This document shows, one piece after another, positions 54,789 through 63,074 of a stretch of DNA of 64,000 nucleotides. A program made the translations under genes and the position numbers. The number at the start of each line of letters is the position of its first letter. Position 1 is the stretch's first letter. The DNA is from Fibrobacterota bacterium. Lineage in GTDB: Bacteria > Fibrobacterota > Chitinivibrionia > Chitinivibrionales > Chitinispirillaceae. The notes under the pieces are model-generated. The model was not told the DNA's origin and made no database searches. It saw only the letters and a program-made list of their open reading frames with translations. The stretch is from the NCBI GenBank assembly GCA_023436145.1, contig JAEZKP010000043.1:1-64000 (forward strand), in the 5' to 3' direction.

Positions 54789-55575
54789 ACAATTCCTTTT
54801 TTCCTCTTTTAAGATAACCGTTTGCCACAATGAGTGCTTTACTTGAAAGCACAGTTTTCAGTAGATTTATCTGTGTCTGGTTAAGAAAGTTGGTATTGAG
54901 CAGATCCAGCATACTTTGAACCCTGAACCTGTCCATCCCTATCATTGACATTGATAACTGATCACAGTGTCCTCCATAACGTTTCAGCAGATATTCATCA
55001 AGTAAGCCGATCTGGTATTTGCAGGTAATTCGCAGCCACAGATCGTAATCTTCACATACAGGAATATTTTCATTGAACCCACCGGCTTTTTCAAACAGAC
55101 TTTTCCTAAGAATTACAGAAGATGGAGTAATCATGCACCTCTTCAGGCTCGCTTCAAACAAATCCCCCTGAAACTTTTCATGTGTCATTGGCGGATTTAC
55201 CCTGTTTCCATTTCTTATCCAGATCTCTCTGGTCTGCATGATTTCAAACTGTGGATTACACCTGCACCAACTTATCTGTTTTTCCAATTTGGATGAAAAC
55301 CATTCGTCATCCGAGTCAAGAAAAGCGATCCAGTCTCCGCTGGATTCCTTTACTCCGATGTTGCGTGCCCTGGAAACCCCATGGTTCTCTTCCAGCCTGA
55401 TAAACCTTATCTTACTCTCTTTCAATATGGGTAAATCCCGTGTTCCATCTTCAGAACCGTCATCCACAACGATCAACTCATAATCTGTAAAGGTTTGCCT
55501 GAGAACCGACTGAAGAGCTCTTTGAAGAAGTATTTTCCGATTAAAGGAGGGTATAACGACTGAAACCAGAGGCAT
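54751..55575 (-). CDS. Glycosyltransferase family 2
   Basis: 274 aa, GT-A fold: N-terminal VSVVIPSFNRKILLQRALQS, the nucleotide-sugar motif VVDDGSEDGT, the metal-binding DSDDEW and the acceptor-side ED in PVCEDYDLWL. It is an inverting transferase that builds envelope polysaccharides or glycolipids. No membrane helices. The gene overlaps the following ParB-like gene by 38 bp. It is preceded by the terminator of the CBM protein, so it has its own promoter in 55576-55716. Confidence 0.93.
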   Translation of the reverse strand: MPLVSVVIPSFNRKILLQRALQSVLRQTFTDYELIVVDDGSEDGTRDLPILKESKIRFIRLEENHGVSRARNIGVKESSGDWIAFLDSDDEWFSSKLEKQISWCRCNPQFEIMQTREIWIRNGNRVNPPMTHEKFQGDLFEASLKRCMITPSSVILRKSLFEKAGGFNENIPVCEDYDLWLRITCKYQIGLLDEYLLKRYGGHCDQLSMSMIGMDRFRVQSMLDLLNTNFLNQTQINLLKTVLSSKALIVANGYLKRGKKELYEKYRYIAETHC

Positions 55576-55716
55576 AAACTAAAAAACCTTTTCAATAAAA
55601 GCATAAAAACTTTAGCAATAAATCGAATTTTTACCTGTTTGCTTCATTGGTCTGAGGAGTTTAAAATAACTGTTTTCAGGTCAGGAATAAAGGCTGGTTT
55701 TCCAGGTGGTACATTT

Positions 55717-55752
55717 AAAAAAAAGGCCGCTTGTCCTGTGAAGACAGCGACC
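55717..55752 (-). terminator. Intrinsic terminator of the CBM/sorting-domain protein
   Basis: On the minus strand GGTCGCTGTC pairs with GACAAGCGGCC (stem arms at 55743-55752 and 55725-55735, with a single bulge), followed by eight Ts (55717-55724). It lies 38 bp past the stop codon. Confidence 0.85.
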
Positions 55753-55790
55753 TGAAACAGATAGAGTTTCTATTGTGAGATGCAATAGAT

Positions 55791-58070
55791 CTATTTTAGA
55801 ATGAATTTGCTGACCTGGTTACCTACGTTGCTTTTAAGTCTGGCAAGGTATGTGCCCCTGGCTACAGATGCGCCCCGGCTGTCTTTTCCATCCCAGAGAG
55901 TCTTTTCAGACACGTTCAGCATACGGATAAGGCTTCCATTAAGATTATAGATAGCAATTCTACCCTGCATATTTTTACCTGTCAAAAATGTAATCCGGCC
56001 GTTGATTCCATTAAGAATGGAAAAGCGGGTAGCTCTCTGATCTGCCGGATGATTTTTACTGACAATAGCGGTCCAGGAAGCATCATGGAAACTGATATTA
56101 TCAATGGAAACACTGGCCCGTGAGCCTCCGATATGAAATTCGACCTTGGCAACCGCATCCACAGTCGGAGTCAGATTCATCTTGATTTTACTCATAAGAG
56201 TGGGTACGCTGAATGTGGTGTCCAGAAAAACCAGGGAATCATCACCGGTCACTCTTACCCGCATATCCCGGGTCCCATTAACAAATGCATCAAAGGAGAG
56301 TATATAAGGTCTGTTCCCCTGAACATTCATTTCCCCCTGGCTGAGAATCATGGAGTTGAGCGAATCTCCAGGGCTCTCGATTTTAATGCTGTAAATTCCA
56401 TTACTGACCTCGGCACCACCGCGTGCCTGATTGAAAGCAGTATGCCATCCACTGGTACCGTTTGAGAAGTTTCCATTTGAGATCAGTTCTCCCACCTTTA
56501 CCGGTACGCCGAATTTATTGATCTCGAAGATGGCACTGGTACCGATAACAGAATCGGTTCCTGCACTTCTGATTCTTATTTTGCAATTTTTGGAACTCTG
56601 GGCAGGAACATTCCACAGATAAGCCTGAAGATTTTCAATACTGTCAACGATTTTGATCCAGGTCAATCCGCTGTCCAGAGAGTATTCAAGATCGATCAAA
56701 GGCGCCGGGTCATTAGTCCATTGAATGTTAAATTCAGAACCGGCTTTCAGGACCGAACCAATATATGGTCTGGTAATCAGACATTTTCCATTTTCTACCT
56801 CAATAAGACTTACATTATCCAGATAAACCGTTCCTGATTCATTACCGCAATTAAACTCGACACGGACTTCATTGAATTTGAAACTCGAATCAATTGCTGC
56901 CGGATCCACATACAGATAGATAATATAAGGCTCCTTCTTTGTTCCTAACTGACAAAGTTGAGGTCCTCCTATAGCAGATCTGTAAGGGGAATCCTGCTCG
57001 CCCAGATTTATATGAATATTTCTGGGACGTGAAGCAAAAGCATCAAACCGAAGCTTATAGGTTTTTCCGGTTGCTATGGTGAGATTTTTCTGTTCGAGCT
57101 GAGCCTGCCAGGGTTCAGTTCCGGCTGTATCGACCTGTATTACATACTGTTCGTTCTGAATGCCTCCTTTTGCCTTGGCAGGAGAATATGCATTGAAAAC
57201 CCAGTCGGTAGAATCCAGAAAATCACCATTTTTTATCATTTCGCCCTTTTCAACAGCACTGGCTTCCTGGATTTTAAAAGCATCGCTGGTATCAGCAATT
57301 TTGCCATCAGTACTGCTGATTATAACTTTACATGTACTACCGGAAACACCTGATGGAATTTTCCACCAGAAAGATTTCTGGTTTGTAGCAGCCTGGGTAA
57401 TGATCTTCCAGGTGGCACCATTGTCGGTAGAGTACTGGATCTTTACACTCTCCAATATTCCGCTGTTTGTCCAGGAAATTTTGTATTCATTTCCAGTAAT
57501 CCAGCGATCTTTTGCTGCCGGACTCACAATGCGGATTATCGGAACAGTCTTTTTGATCAGAACTACACTGTCCAGTGCAATATTGGTAGCCCCATCATAC
57601 CTGCCCATATTTAGCTCAAGGGTGGCTGGTCCCTCAAGTTTTTCCACAAAGAAATCAACTGAAAGCTTTTTTGAAGTGGCACCTGTATTCAGGACTGCGG
57701 AACTATCGGTGAGAATCAGATTATTGGAACGGATAACAGCTTTTATAGACCCTTGACGTGAAGAACTTGCCAAGAAACTTAATGTGTAAGCCTCACCTTC
57801 CTGAAGAGCAATACCGTTTTGAGACAACTGCGGTGCGTTCTCTGAATTGCCTACCTGTGTAATCTCTATCTTACACTTTCTGGAGATGATAGTCCCATTA
57901 GTGCTTTGCATTGTCTGGTAACTGCGGGTGGCGATTGCCCCGTTGGTTTGGAAATTCCAAACATTTGAACTGGTATCAAGAAATGATCCGTTCTGGATAA
58001 GATTTTGCTGCGCTGGCAGATTAAATACCAGCAGTGATGTAACTGCTGCTGAATAAAAAAAACGTCTCAT
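55791..58070 (-). CDS. Secreted multi-CBM protein with Kre9/KNH-type Ig domains and FlgD/T9SS-like C-terminal sorting domain
   Basis: 759 aa from the ATG at 58070, with AGGGGGG just upstream and a signal peptide ending NLPAQ. The order is CBM4/9-like jelly roll (about 20-165), a Kre9/KNH-like beta domain (about 180-265: YKISWTNSGILESVKIQYS), CBM (275-420), KNH (435-525), CBM (535-665), and a C-terminal FlgD-Ig-like domain (about 680-759) reading GRIAIYNLNGSLIRML and SVARGTYLARL. Such C-terminal domains are used for type IX secretion or cell-surface attachment in the Fibrobacterota. No catalytic module is present, so it is a polysaccharide-binding or scaffold protein. Confidence 0.88.
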   Translation of the reverse strand: MRRFFYSAAVTSLLVFNLPAQQNLIQNGSFLDTSSNVWNFQTNGAIATRSYQTMQSTNGTIISRKCKIEITQVGNSENAPQLSQNGIALQEGEAYTLSFLASSSRQGSIKAVIRSNNLILTDSSAVLNTGATSKKLSVDFFVEKLEGPATLELNMGRYDGATNIALDSVVLIKKTVPIIRIVSPAAKDRWITGNEYKISWTNSGILESVKIQYSTDNGATWKIITQAATNQKSFWWKIPSGVSGSTCKVIISSTDGKIADTSDAFKIQEASAVEKGEMIKNGDFLDSTDWVFNAYSPAKAKGGIQNEQYVIQVDTAGTEPWQAQLEQKNLTIATGKTYKLRFDAFASRPRNIHINLGEQDSPYRSAIGGPQLCQLGTKKEPYIIYLYVDPAAIDSSFKFNEVRVEFNCGNESGTVYLDNVSLIEVENGKCLITRPYIGSVLKAGSEFNIQWTNDPAPLIDLEYSLDSGLTWIKIVDSIENLQAYLWNVPAQSSKNCKIRIRSAGTDSVIGTSAIFEINKFGVPVKVGELISNGNFSNGTSGWHTAFNQARGGAEVSNGIYSIKIESPGDSLNSMILSQGEMNVQGNRPYILSFDAFVNGTRDMRVRVTGDDSLVFLDTTFSVPTLMSKIKMNLTPTVDAVAKVEFHIGGSRASVSIDNISFHDASWTAIVSKNHPADQRATRFSILNGINGRITFLTGKNMQGRIAIYNLNGSLIRMLNVSEKTLWDGKDSRGASVARGTYLARLKSNVGNQVSKFILK

Positions 58071-58921
58071 AAACCCCCCTGTGATGAGGAAAAAGGAGTG
58101 CACTATAATTATCCAGTACAAACGACTTCTTATATATGATGACTCGCCTCACTCCTTAGCTGCTTATCAGGTCAGCAGCCTGACTTCTAAACAAACTTCC
58201 TCAATCGAAGTTAGCTTTCGGAAGTGCTTTAGACAAGGATTACAGTCTTGTCAATACAAAATCTTGCAAAGCTGCAGACCCGATAATCCAAAAGGTGCTG
58301 TGCAGTTCATCATAAAAGGATTCATCTGACTGGAGTTTTGATTGTCCTGTTGAAAAAAATCGGTCATTATAATATAATTCCGCACCTTGGTTAGAAAAAC
58401 ACTGTCTGAAGGCTTAAATACCGGTTTTCTATGGTTTTTCAGCCATTTTTTATTTAATTCCATTCACCACTCTTTCAACTCTATTATTTTTACTAGTTTA
58501 ACTGGAAACACTTTTGGTTGGACCGGGAAAGTCGAAAAAGCCACAAATTATGAGTTATTGGAGGTGGACTGACAAAAGATTAAATATCCGGGAAGGTTTT
58601 AGAAAAAAACAAGTACTTCTACTGTCAATTAAATAACGGTTATCTTTAGGGACAGTGGTACGGTCCTGTTTAATTTTTACCAGTGTAGAACTGTTGATCA
58701 ACAGGCTATTTTGTCCTCTGGAATGATCGGGAAGAAAAATTAGGTTATTACTATATACGCTAAGTATATTCTGTTGAGGCTCAGAATTGAAATCACTCCG
58801 CATCAGAAGGTAAAATGCTCGATTAATGAACCGATACGACATTTATAGCCTTAAGAGGGACCCAAAGCTGATCCAGGCGCAAAACAACTTTCCTGCCTTA
58901 TAATCGAAAAGAGGAATCCAG
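58071..58921. other. 851-bp intergenic region between divergent genes, no gene seen
   Basis: A minus-strand TTGACA (near 58250), followed at 17 bp by TAAAGC, could be the CBM-gene promoter; an inverted GACAAG/CTTGTC lies in its spacer. A 95-codon ORF (58555-58842, minus) lacks protein-like features and conserved start signals. No known riboswitch motif was recognised. Confidence 0.4.
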
Positions 58922-60412
58922 GTGAAAATTTTATTGATCTACCCGGAAGTACCGGCTACTTTCTGGAGCTTTAAACACGCTTTGAAATTCGTTGATAAAA
59001 AAGCGGCACTTCCCCCACTGGGTCTTTTAACTGTATCAAGTCTGCTGCCATCAGGCTGGAATAAGCGTCTGGTGGATATGAATGTTTCAAAATTAAAGGA
59101 CTCAGATCTGGAATGGGCTGACTATGTATTTATAAGTGGCATGGTTGTTCAGAAAGCATCTGCAATGGAAGTGATTTCCAGAGCAAAAAAGCATAAGAAG
59201 TTTATTGTGGCTGGTGGACCTCTTTTTACAACAGGATACAGTGAGTTTCAGGATGTGGACTGCTTCGTTCTTAATGAGGGAGAGATAACTATACCGATGT
59301 TTCTGGCGGACCTGGAGAAAGGAACTGTCCAGCATATCTATACTTCACCAGATAAACCGGATGTAACAAACACTCCTATTCCGGACTGGTCCTTGATAAA
59401 AATGAAAGACTATGCATCGATGTCTTTGCAAATTTCCAGAGGATGTCCGTTTAATTGTGAATTCTGTGATATTATAGTTATAAATGGCCGTGTTCCGCGC
59501 GTGAAAACGCCTCAACAGGTGATTGCTGAGTTTGATGCTCTTTACAATGCAGGATGGCGAGGATCTCTGTTTGTTGTTGATGACAATTTTATCGGCAATA
59601 AGGCCAAGGTTATTGCTATTCTTAAAGAAATCGGCTTATGGATGAAGCAGAAAAAACAGCCGTTTGTATTGTACACTGAAGCATCAATTAATCTGGCTGA
59701 TGATCCTCAGATCATGGCTCTCATGCGTGAAGCAAACTTCAATTGCGTTTTCATTGGTATTGAGACTCCGGAAGAAGAGGGGCTTAAATCGTGTGGTAAA
59801 ATGCAGAACACAAATAAGAATCTTCAGGATAAGGTGAGAATACTTCAGAACAATGGTTTTGAAGTACAAGCGGGCTTTATTGTGGGTTTTGACACTGATA
59901 CTGTAAAGACATTTGATAATATGATTAAATTCATCCAGAACAGTGGTATCGTGACTGCCATGGTAGGACTTTTAAACGCCCTTCCTGGTACCCAACTTTT
60001 CAAACGATTACACAGTACAGGCAGGATTCTAAAGACACCCACCAGTGGTAACAATACTGATTTTACCATTAATTTTATTCCCAAGATGAATATGGAAACA
60101 CTGATTGTTGGATACAGACGGGTTCTGGATACAATTTTCAGCCCCAAAAATTATTATTTCAGAATAAAGACACATTTGAAAGAGTACCGCCAGAGTTCAA
60201 AGGAACCACCCCTTCCTATTGCTTTACAGTTAAGAGCACTTTCCGGAGCTATCTGGAAACTGGGTGTCAGAGAAAAGGGTAAAAAGCATTTCTGGAAGCT
60301 TTTTATCTGGGCTACATTCTGCCGCCCCAGAATGCTACCCAAAGCAATCACCTTGTCGATTTATGGCTTTCATTATCGTCGTGTACTGATGAGCCAGGTA
60401 GAAAAAACGTAA
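58922..60412 (+). CDS. B12-binding-domain radical SAM protein (DUF4070-type)
   Basis: 496 aa with a GTG start and AGAGGA upstream. The N-terminal cobalamin-binding-like domain (about 1-140, KILLIYPEVPATFWSFK and IVAGGPLFTTGY) lacks the DxHxxG cobalamin ligand motif, as in many of this family. The radical SAM domain (about 165-400) has RGCPFNCEFCDI (CxxxCxxC cluster site) and GGPL/VDDNFIG, and a DUF4070-like tail follows (about 400-490). It makes the 5'-deoxyadenosyl radical from SAM; relatives modify lipids such as hopanoids and peptides. The substrate is unknown. Confidence 0.92.
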   Translation: MKILLIYPEVPATFWSFKHALKFVDKKAALPPLGLLTVSSLLPSGWNKRLVDMNVSKLKDSDLEWADYVFISGMVVQKASAMEVISRAKKHKKFIVAGGPLFTTGYSEFQDVDCFVLNEGEITIPMFLADLEKGTVQHIYTSPDKPDVTNTPIPDWSLIKMKDYASMSLQISRGCPFNCEFCDIIVINGRVPRVKTPQQVIAEFDALYNAGWRGSLFVVDDNFIGNKAKVIAILKEIGLWMKQKKQPFVLYTEASINLADDPQIMALMREANFNCVFIGIETPEEEGLKSCGKMQNTNKNLQDKVRILQNNGFEVQAGFIVGFDTDTVKTFDNMIKFIQNSGIVTAMVGLLNALPGTQLFKRLHSTGRILKTPTSGNNTDFTINFIPKMNMETLIVGYRRVLDTIFSPKNYYFRIKTHLKEYRQSSKEPPLPIALQLRALSGAIWKLGVREKGKKHFWKLFIWATFCRPRMLPKAITLSIYGFHYRRVLMSQVEKT

Positions 60413-61045
60413 GAGGGCTGAATGTCCGGAATGTACTCATATCTTTACACCTACTTCAAACCAGATGTATTGCTATGAGTTTCCCAACACCAGTCTCACG
60501 CTTTTGGTGGTGTTAAACAATTCCGACAATCACCAAAGCTGTTTATCCAACAGCCTCTTAATCAGGCAGAATAATTTAGAGGTATATCTCTGGATGATCC
60601 GAATAATAAAAAGATAGTTGGCTGGAAGTAGGGATTTACGGAAGAAAGTACAGTGTCACCCTGTCCGGGTATACCAAATCACTGTACAGATTACCATTCT
60701 GATTTACTTCTGGGGAATCGGATAAGCTTAGCACCTTAATTTCCCGGTCTTCTTTAGAATTTTTTAAATACTGATGCAAACTCCGAAATCTGTAAATTTT
60801 CTCAATGAAGTTGCAGCAAAAGTTATCTGAAGAAAGCCTCCTTCAAAACGTGCGGAACATCTTTGCCAAGATCATCAGAGTGACAGTTTCTGAAGATTAA
60901 AACGTTTTTTGGGACCCAGACGGAAAGCAGTAATAGAAAGATTTGTGATTCGGGATTTTTCATTACCCAGGGGCGGAAATCCTTTGGAAATTGTTTCTAT
61001 CAGACCTATTTTATAGGGTTCCATATTTTTTCGAAAGAATTCAGT
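60413..61045. other. 633-bp intergenic region, no gene seen
   Basis: No ORF, RNA gene or strong hairpin is recognised. It must contain the sigma-factor promoter. It is less AT-rich than the other gaps around it, so an unannotated RNA cannot be excluded, but I see no specific sign of one. Confidence 0.45.
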
Positions 61046-61894
61046 GTGAATAGAACATTACCTATCGTTGAGGAAGGAAGCCTTGCCCTGTATTTGAAGG
61101 AAATAGGGAAATTGCAACCTTTGAGTTCAGAAAATGAAGCACGGATTGCAGCCCGGATTCACCAGGGTGATCAGGAGGCCATAGATACACTGGTTAAAGC
61201 AAATCTTCGTTTCGTGGTGAGTGTAGCCCGTAATTACCAGAACCAAGGCATGTCTTTGAGTGATCTCATTAATGAGGGAAATATCGGATTGGTCAGAGCT
61301 GCGCAGAAATTCGATGAAAAGAAAAATTTCCGATTCATATCCTATGCGGTCTGGTGGATACGCCAGGCAATATTACAATCATTGGCAGAACACTCCCGCA
61401 TTATGCGGCTTCCTTTGAATAAAGCTGGAGCGATTCACAAAATAAGCAAGACTCAGACTGAACTGGAACAGCGGTTTAACAGAATGCCAGATGCATCAGA
61501 GATTGCACAGGAACTTGGTATTTCTGAAAATACGGTAAGCGAAACCATTGCCATTTCCGGAAACCATGTTTCTTTGGATGCCCCACTTAAAGACACTGAT
61601 AGTTCCTCACTGGTCGATGTGATTCAAACCAACTCAAATAATAGCCCGGAAGACGAACTACAGAGCATCTCCCTGAATAAGGAAATAAAAAAGATGCTGG
61701 GGTTTCTCACAGATCGTGAAAAAGAGATAATAAAATTGTATTATGGTATTGAAAATGAAACAGCTTATACCCTGGATGAGATCGGTCGTAAATTCAATAT
61801 AACCCGTGAAAGGGTACGACAGATTAAATCCAAGGCTATCAGCAGGCTGAAAAATCTGCCTGGCAGTAAGACACTTGATTTCTACAACGATTGA
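61046..61894 (+). CDS. rpoD: RpoD-type sigma-70 factor, short (no region 1.1)
   Basis: 282 aa, GTG start. Regions: 1.2 (SLALYLKEIGKLQPLSSENE), 2 with FRFISYAVWWIRQAILQSLAEH (the -10 melting aromatic residues), 3 (KISKTQTELEQRFNR), 4 with DRTLDEIGRKFNITRERVRQI-type (TLDEIGRKFNITRERVRQIK, -35 recognition). A short sigma without region 1.1 or the NCR is the primary sigma of Bacteroidota, Chlorobiota and Fibrobacterota. The symbol is given for that reason; a group 2 paralogue is possible. GAAAG lies upstream at a poor distance. The small lipoprotein gene follows 9 bp later. Confidence 0.9.
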   Translation: MNRTLPIVEEGSLALYLKEIGKLQPLSSENEARIAARIHQGDQEAIDTLVKANLRFVVSVARNYQNQGMSLSDLINEGNIGLVRAAQKFDEKKNFRFISYAVWWIRQAILQSLAEHSRIMRLPLNKAGAIHKISKTQTELEQRFNRMPDASEIAQELGISENTVSETIAISGNHVSLDAPLKDTDSSSLVDVIQTNSNNSPEDELQSISLNKEIKKMLGFLTDREKEIIKLYYGIENETAYTLDEIGRKFNITRERVRQIKSKAISRLKNLPGSKTLDFYND

Positions 61895-61902
61895 GGTCAT
61901 CG

Positions 61903-62157
61903 ATGAAAGCATTATTTCTTATTGGATTTTTCTGGCTTATTCTGTTATCATGTGGCGGGACCAGCTATATTGAAATAAACAAGCTTCCTGATACATATCA
62001 ATGCAAGCACATGGATGAGATCTGTAAAGAGGCTCGTGAATTTGAAGGAAAATACGCCCAGATGAGCAAAGAGGAAAAAGAGGAATTCAAAACGCTGTTG
62101 GATACCTACAGAAGCCAGTGTAATACGGCACTGGAGCTATGCAAAAAAAGCAAGTGA
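61903..62157 (+). CDS. Small Cys-rich lipoprotein
   Basis: 84 aa from the ATG at 61903, with GAGGT 6 bp upstream. The lipobox is ILLSC (signal about 1-17). The mature part is mostly one helical region with YQCKHMDEIC and a second Cys pair near the C-terminus (SQCNTALELC); the charged middle EFEGKYAQMSKEEKEEF is coiled-coil-like. It begins 9 bp after the sigma gene and is probably co-transcribed. Family not recognised. Confidence 0.8.
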   Translation: MKALFLIGFFWLILLSCGGTSYIEINKLPDTYQCKHMDEICKEAREFEGKYAQMSKEEKEEFKTLLDTYRSQCNTALELCKKSK

Positions 62158-62236
62158 GATTCTTCTTATTATAAGAGAGACGTCCAGTTGGAGCCCATGG
62201 TTATCTTTGTATATATACCAGCAACTTGGATACCTT

Positions 62237-62884
62237 TTATGCTTCAACTTTTCCAAAGTTCCTTTTGTGTAAAAATAATGGAACCGTACATATCGCGGCT
62301 GCGATCAGCCCAAAATCCGCAATTACACCAAGTTTGAATGCCGCTGTACTCCCAACAACGGACCATAATAGCGGTATAATCGCAAGAAATTGGTACCCTG
62401 AAGGAAATGCAATCAGCAAAACACCAATAGTAAAAATAGTAGTCGGACAGGGCAATCCTAGTGTCGGCATACCAGGGTAGCTATGCCCTGTCAAATGCGT
62501 CAGTATCGGGTACACGATAAGTGCAAAAAACATCAAAGTGAATCCCAGAATAGACTGGATAGATGTCTTGGAAAGCCCCGATTCAGGTATTTTTCTGAAA
62601 GTCACAAGTGCAAGTACTACACCCTGCATAATAAAAAGCAATCCGAAAATTTTTGAAGCAGGATTTATACTCGAAAAGAAAACAAAATGATACACAATTC
62701 CCATCCATAGCCAGAAGATGGACAATATACCTGCTATACCCTTCAAAAAAAACGAATTCTTTACAAATAGTACGGCGATAACTATTGCAGCCAGAAAATA
62801 AAACACAATCTGCATCGGCCAGACAGCTGAATTATACTTTACAAAAACTTCGAAAAACTGCTCTATGGTAAATGGAATACGCAT
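62237..62884 (-). CDS. DUF6064-type integral membrane protein
   Basis: 215 aa with about six hydrophobic segments. It starts MRIPFTIEQFFEVFVKYN, and TGHSYPGMPTLGLPCPTTIF in the C-terminal half is a conserved loop of the DUF6064 family, known from scattered bacteria and of unknown function. The upstream AGG lies 8 bp from the ATG. It is convergent with the lipoprotein gene and stands alone. Confidence 0.8.
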   Translation of the reverse strand: MRIPFTIEQFFEVFVKYNSAVWPMQIVFYFLAAIVIAVLFVKNSFFLKGIAGILSIFWLWMGIVYHFVFFSSINPASKIFGLLFIMQGVVLALVTFRKIPESGLSKTSIQSILGFTLMFFALIVYPILTHLTGHSYPGMPTLGLPCPTTIFTIGVLLIAFPSGYQFLAIIPLLWSVVGSTAAFKLGVIADFGLIAAAICTVPLFLHKRNFGKVEA

Positions 62885-63074
62885 TTGAATGCCTGCACTT
62901 TAAATTATAATGAAAACACTTACTGCTTATCTTTCAGTCAAATTAAATTGCTTTCCCACTGACTTCTATTGTCTTGTGTGTAATACCAAATTTATACAGC
63001 AGAGAAAAAGGTGATTGAGGAAACTTTACACAGTATGTTAAATTTCCTCCATACCCGTTAAAGGAATTCCATCC

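Noticed and set aside
57160..57756. 198-codon plus-strand ORF
   Set aside because: It lies antisense inside the CBM/sorting-domain gene, and the protein has no features; a shadow frame.
58555..58842. 95-codon minus-strand ORF between the CBM gene and the radical SAM gene
   Set aside because: Composition and start signals are not protein-like, and nothing is recognised. It could be a decayed gene, but no support was found.
58600..58921. Cobalamin, SAM or c-di-GMP riboswitch before the radical SAM gene
   Set aside because: None of the conserved core elements of these classes could be recognised in the 320 bp upstream.
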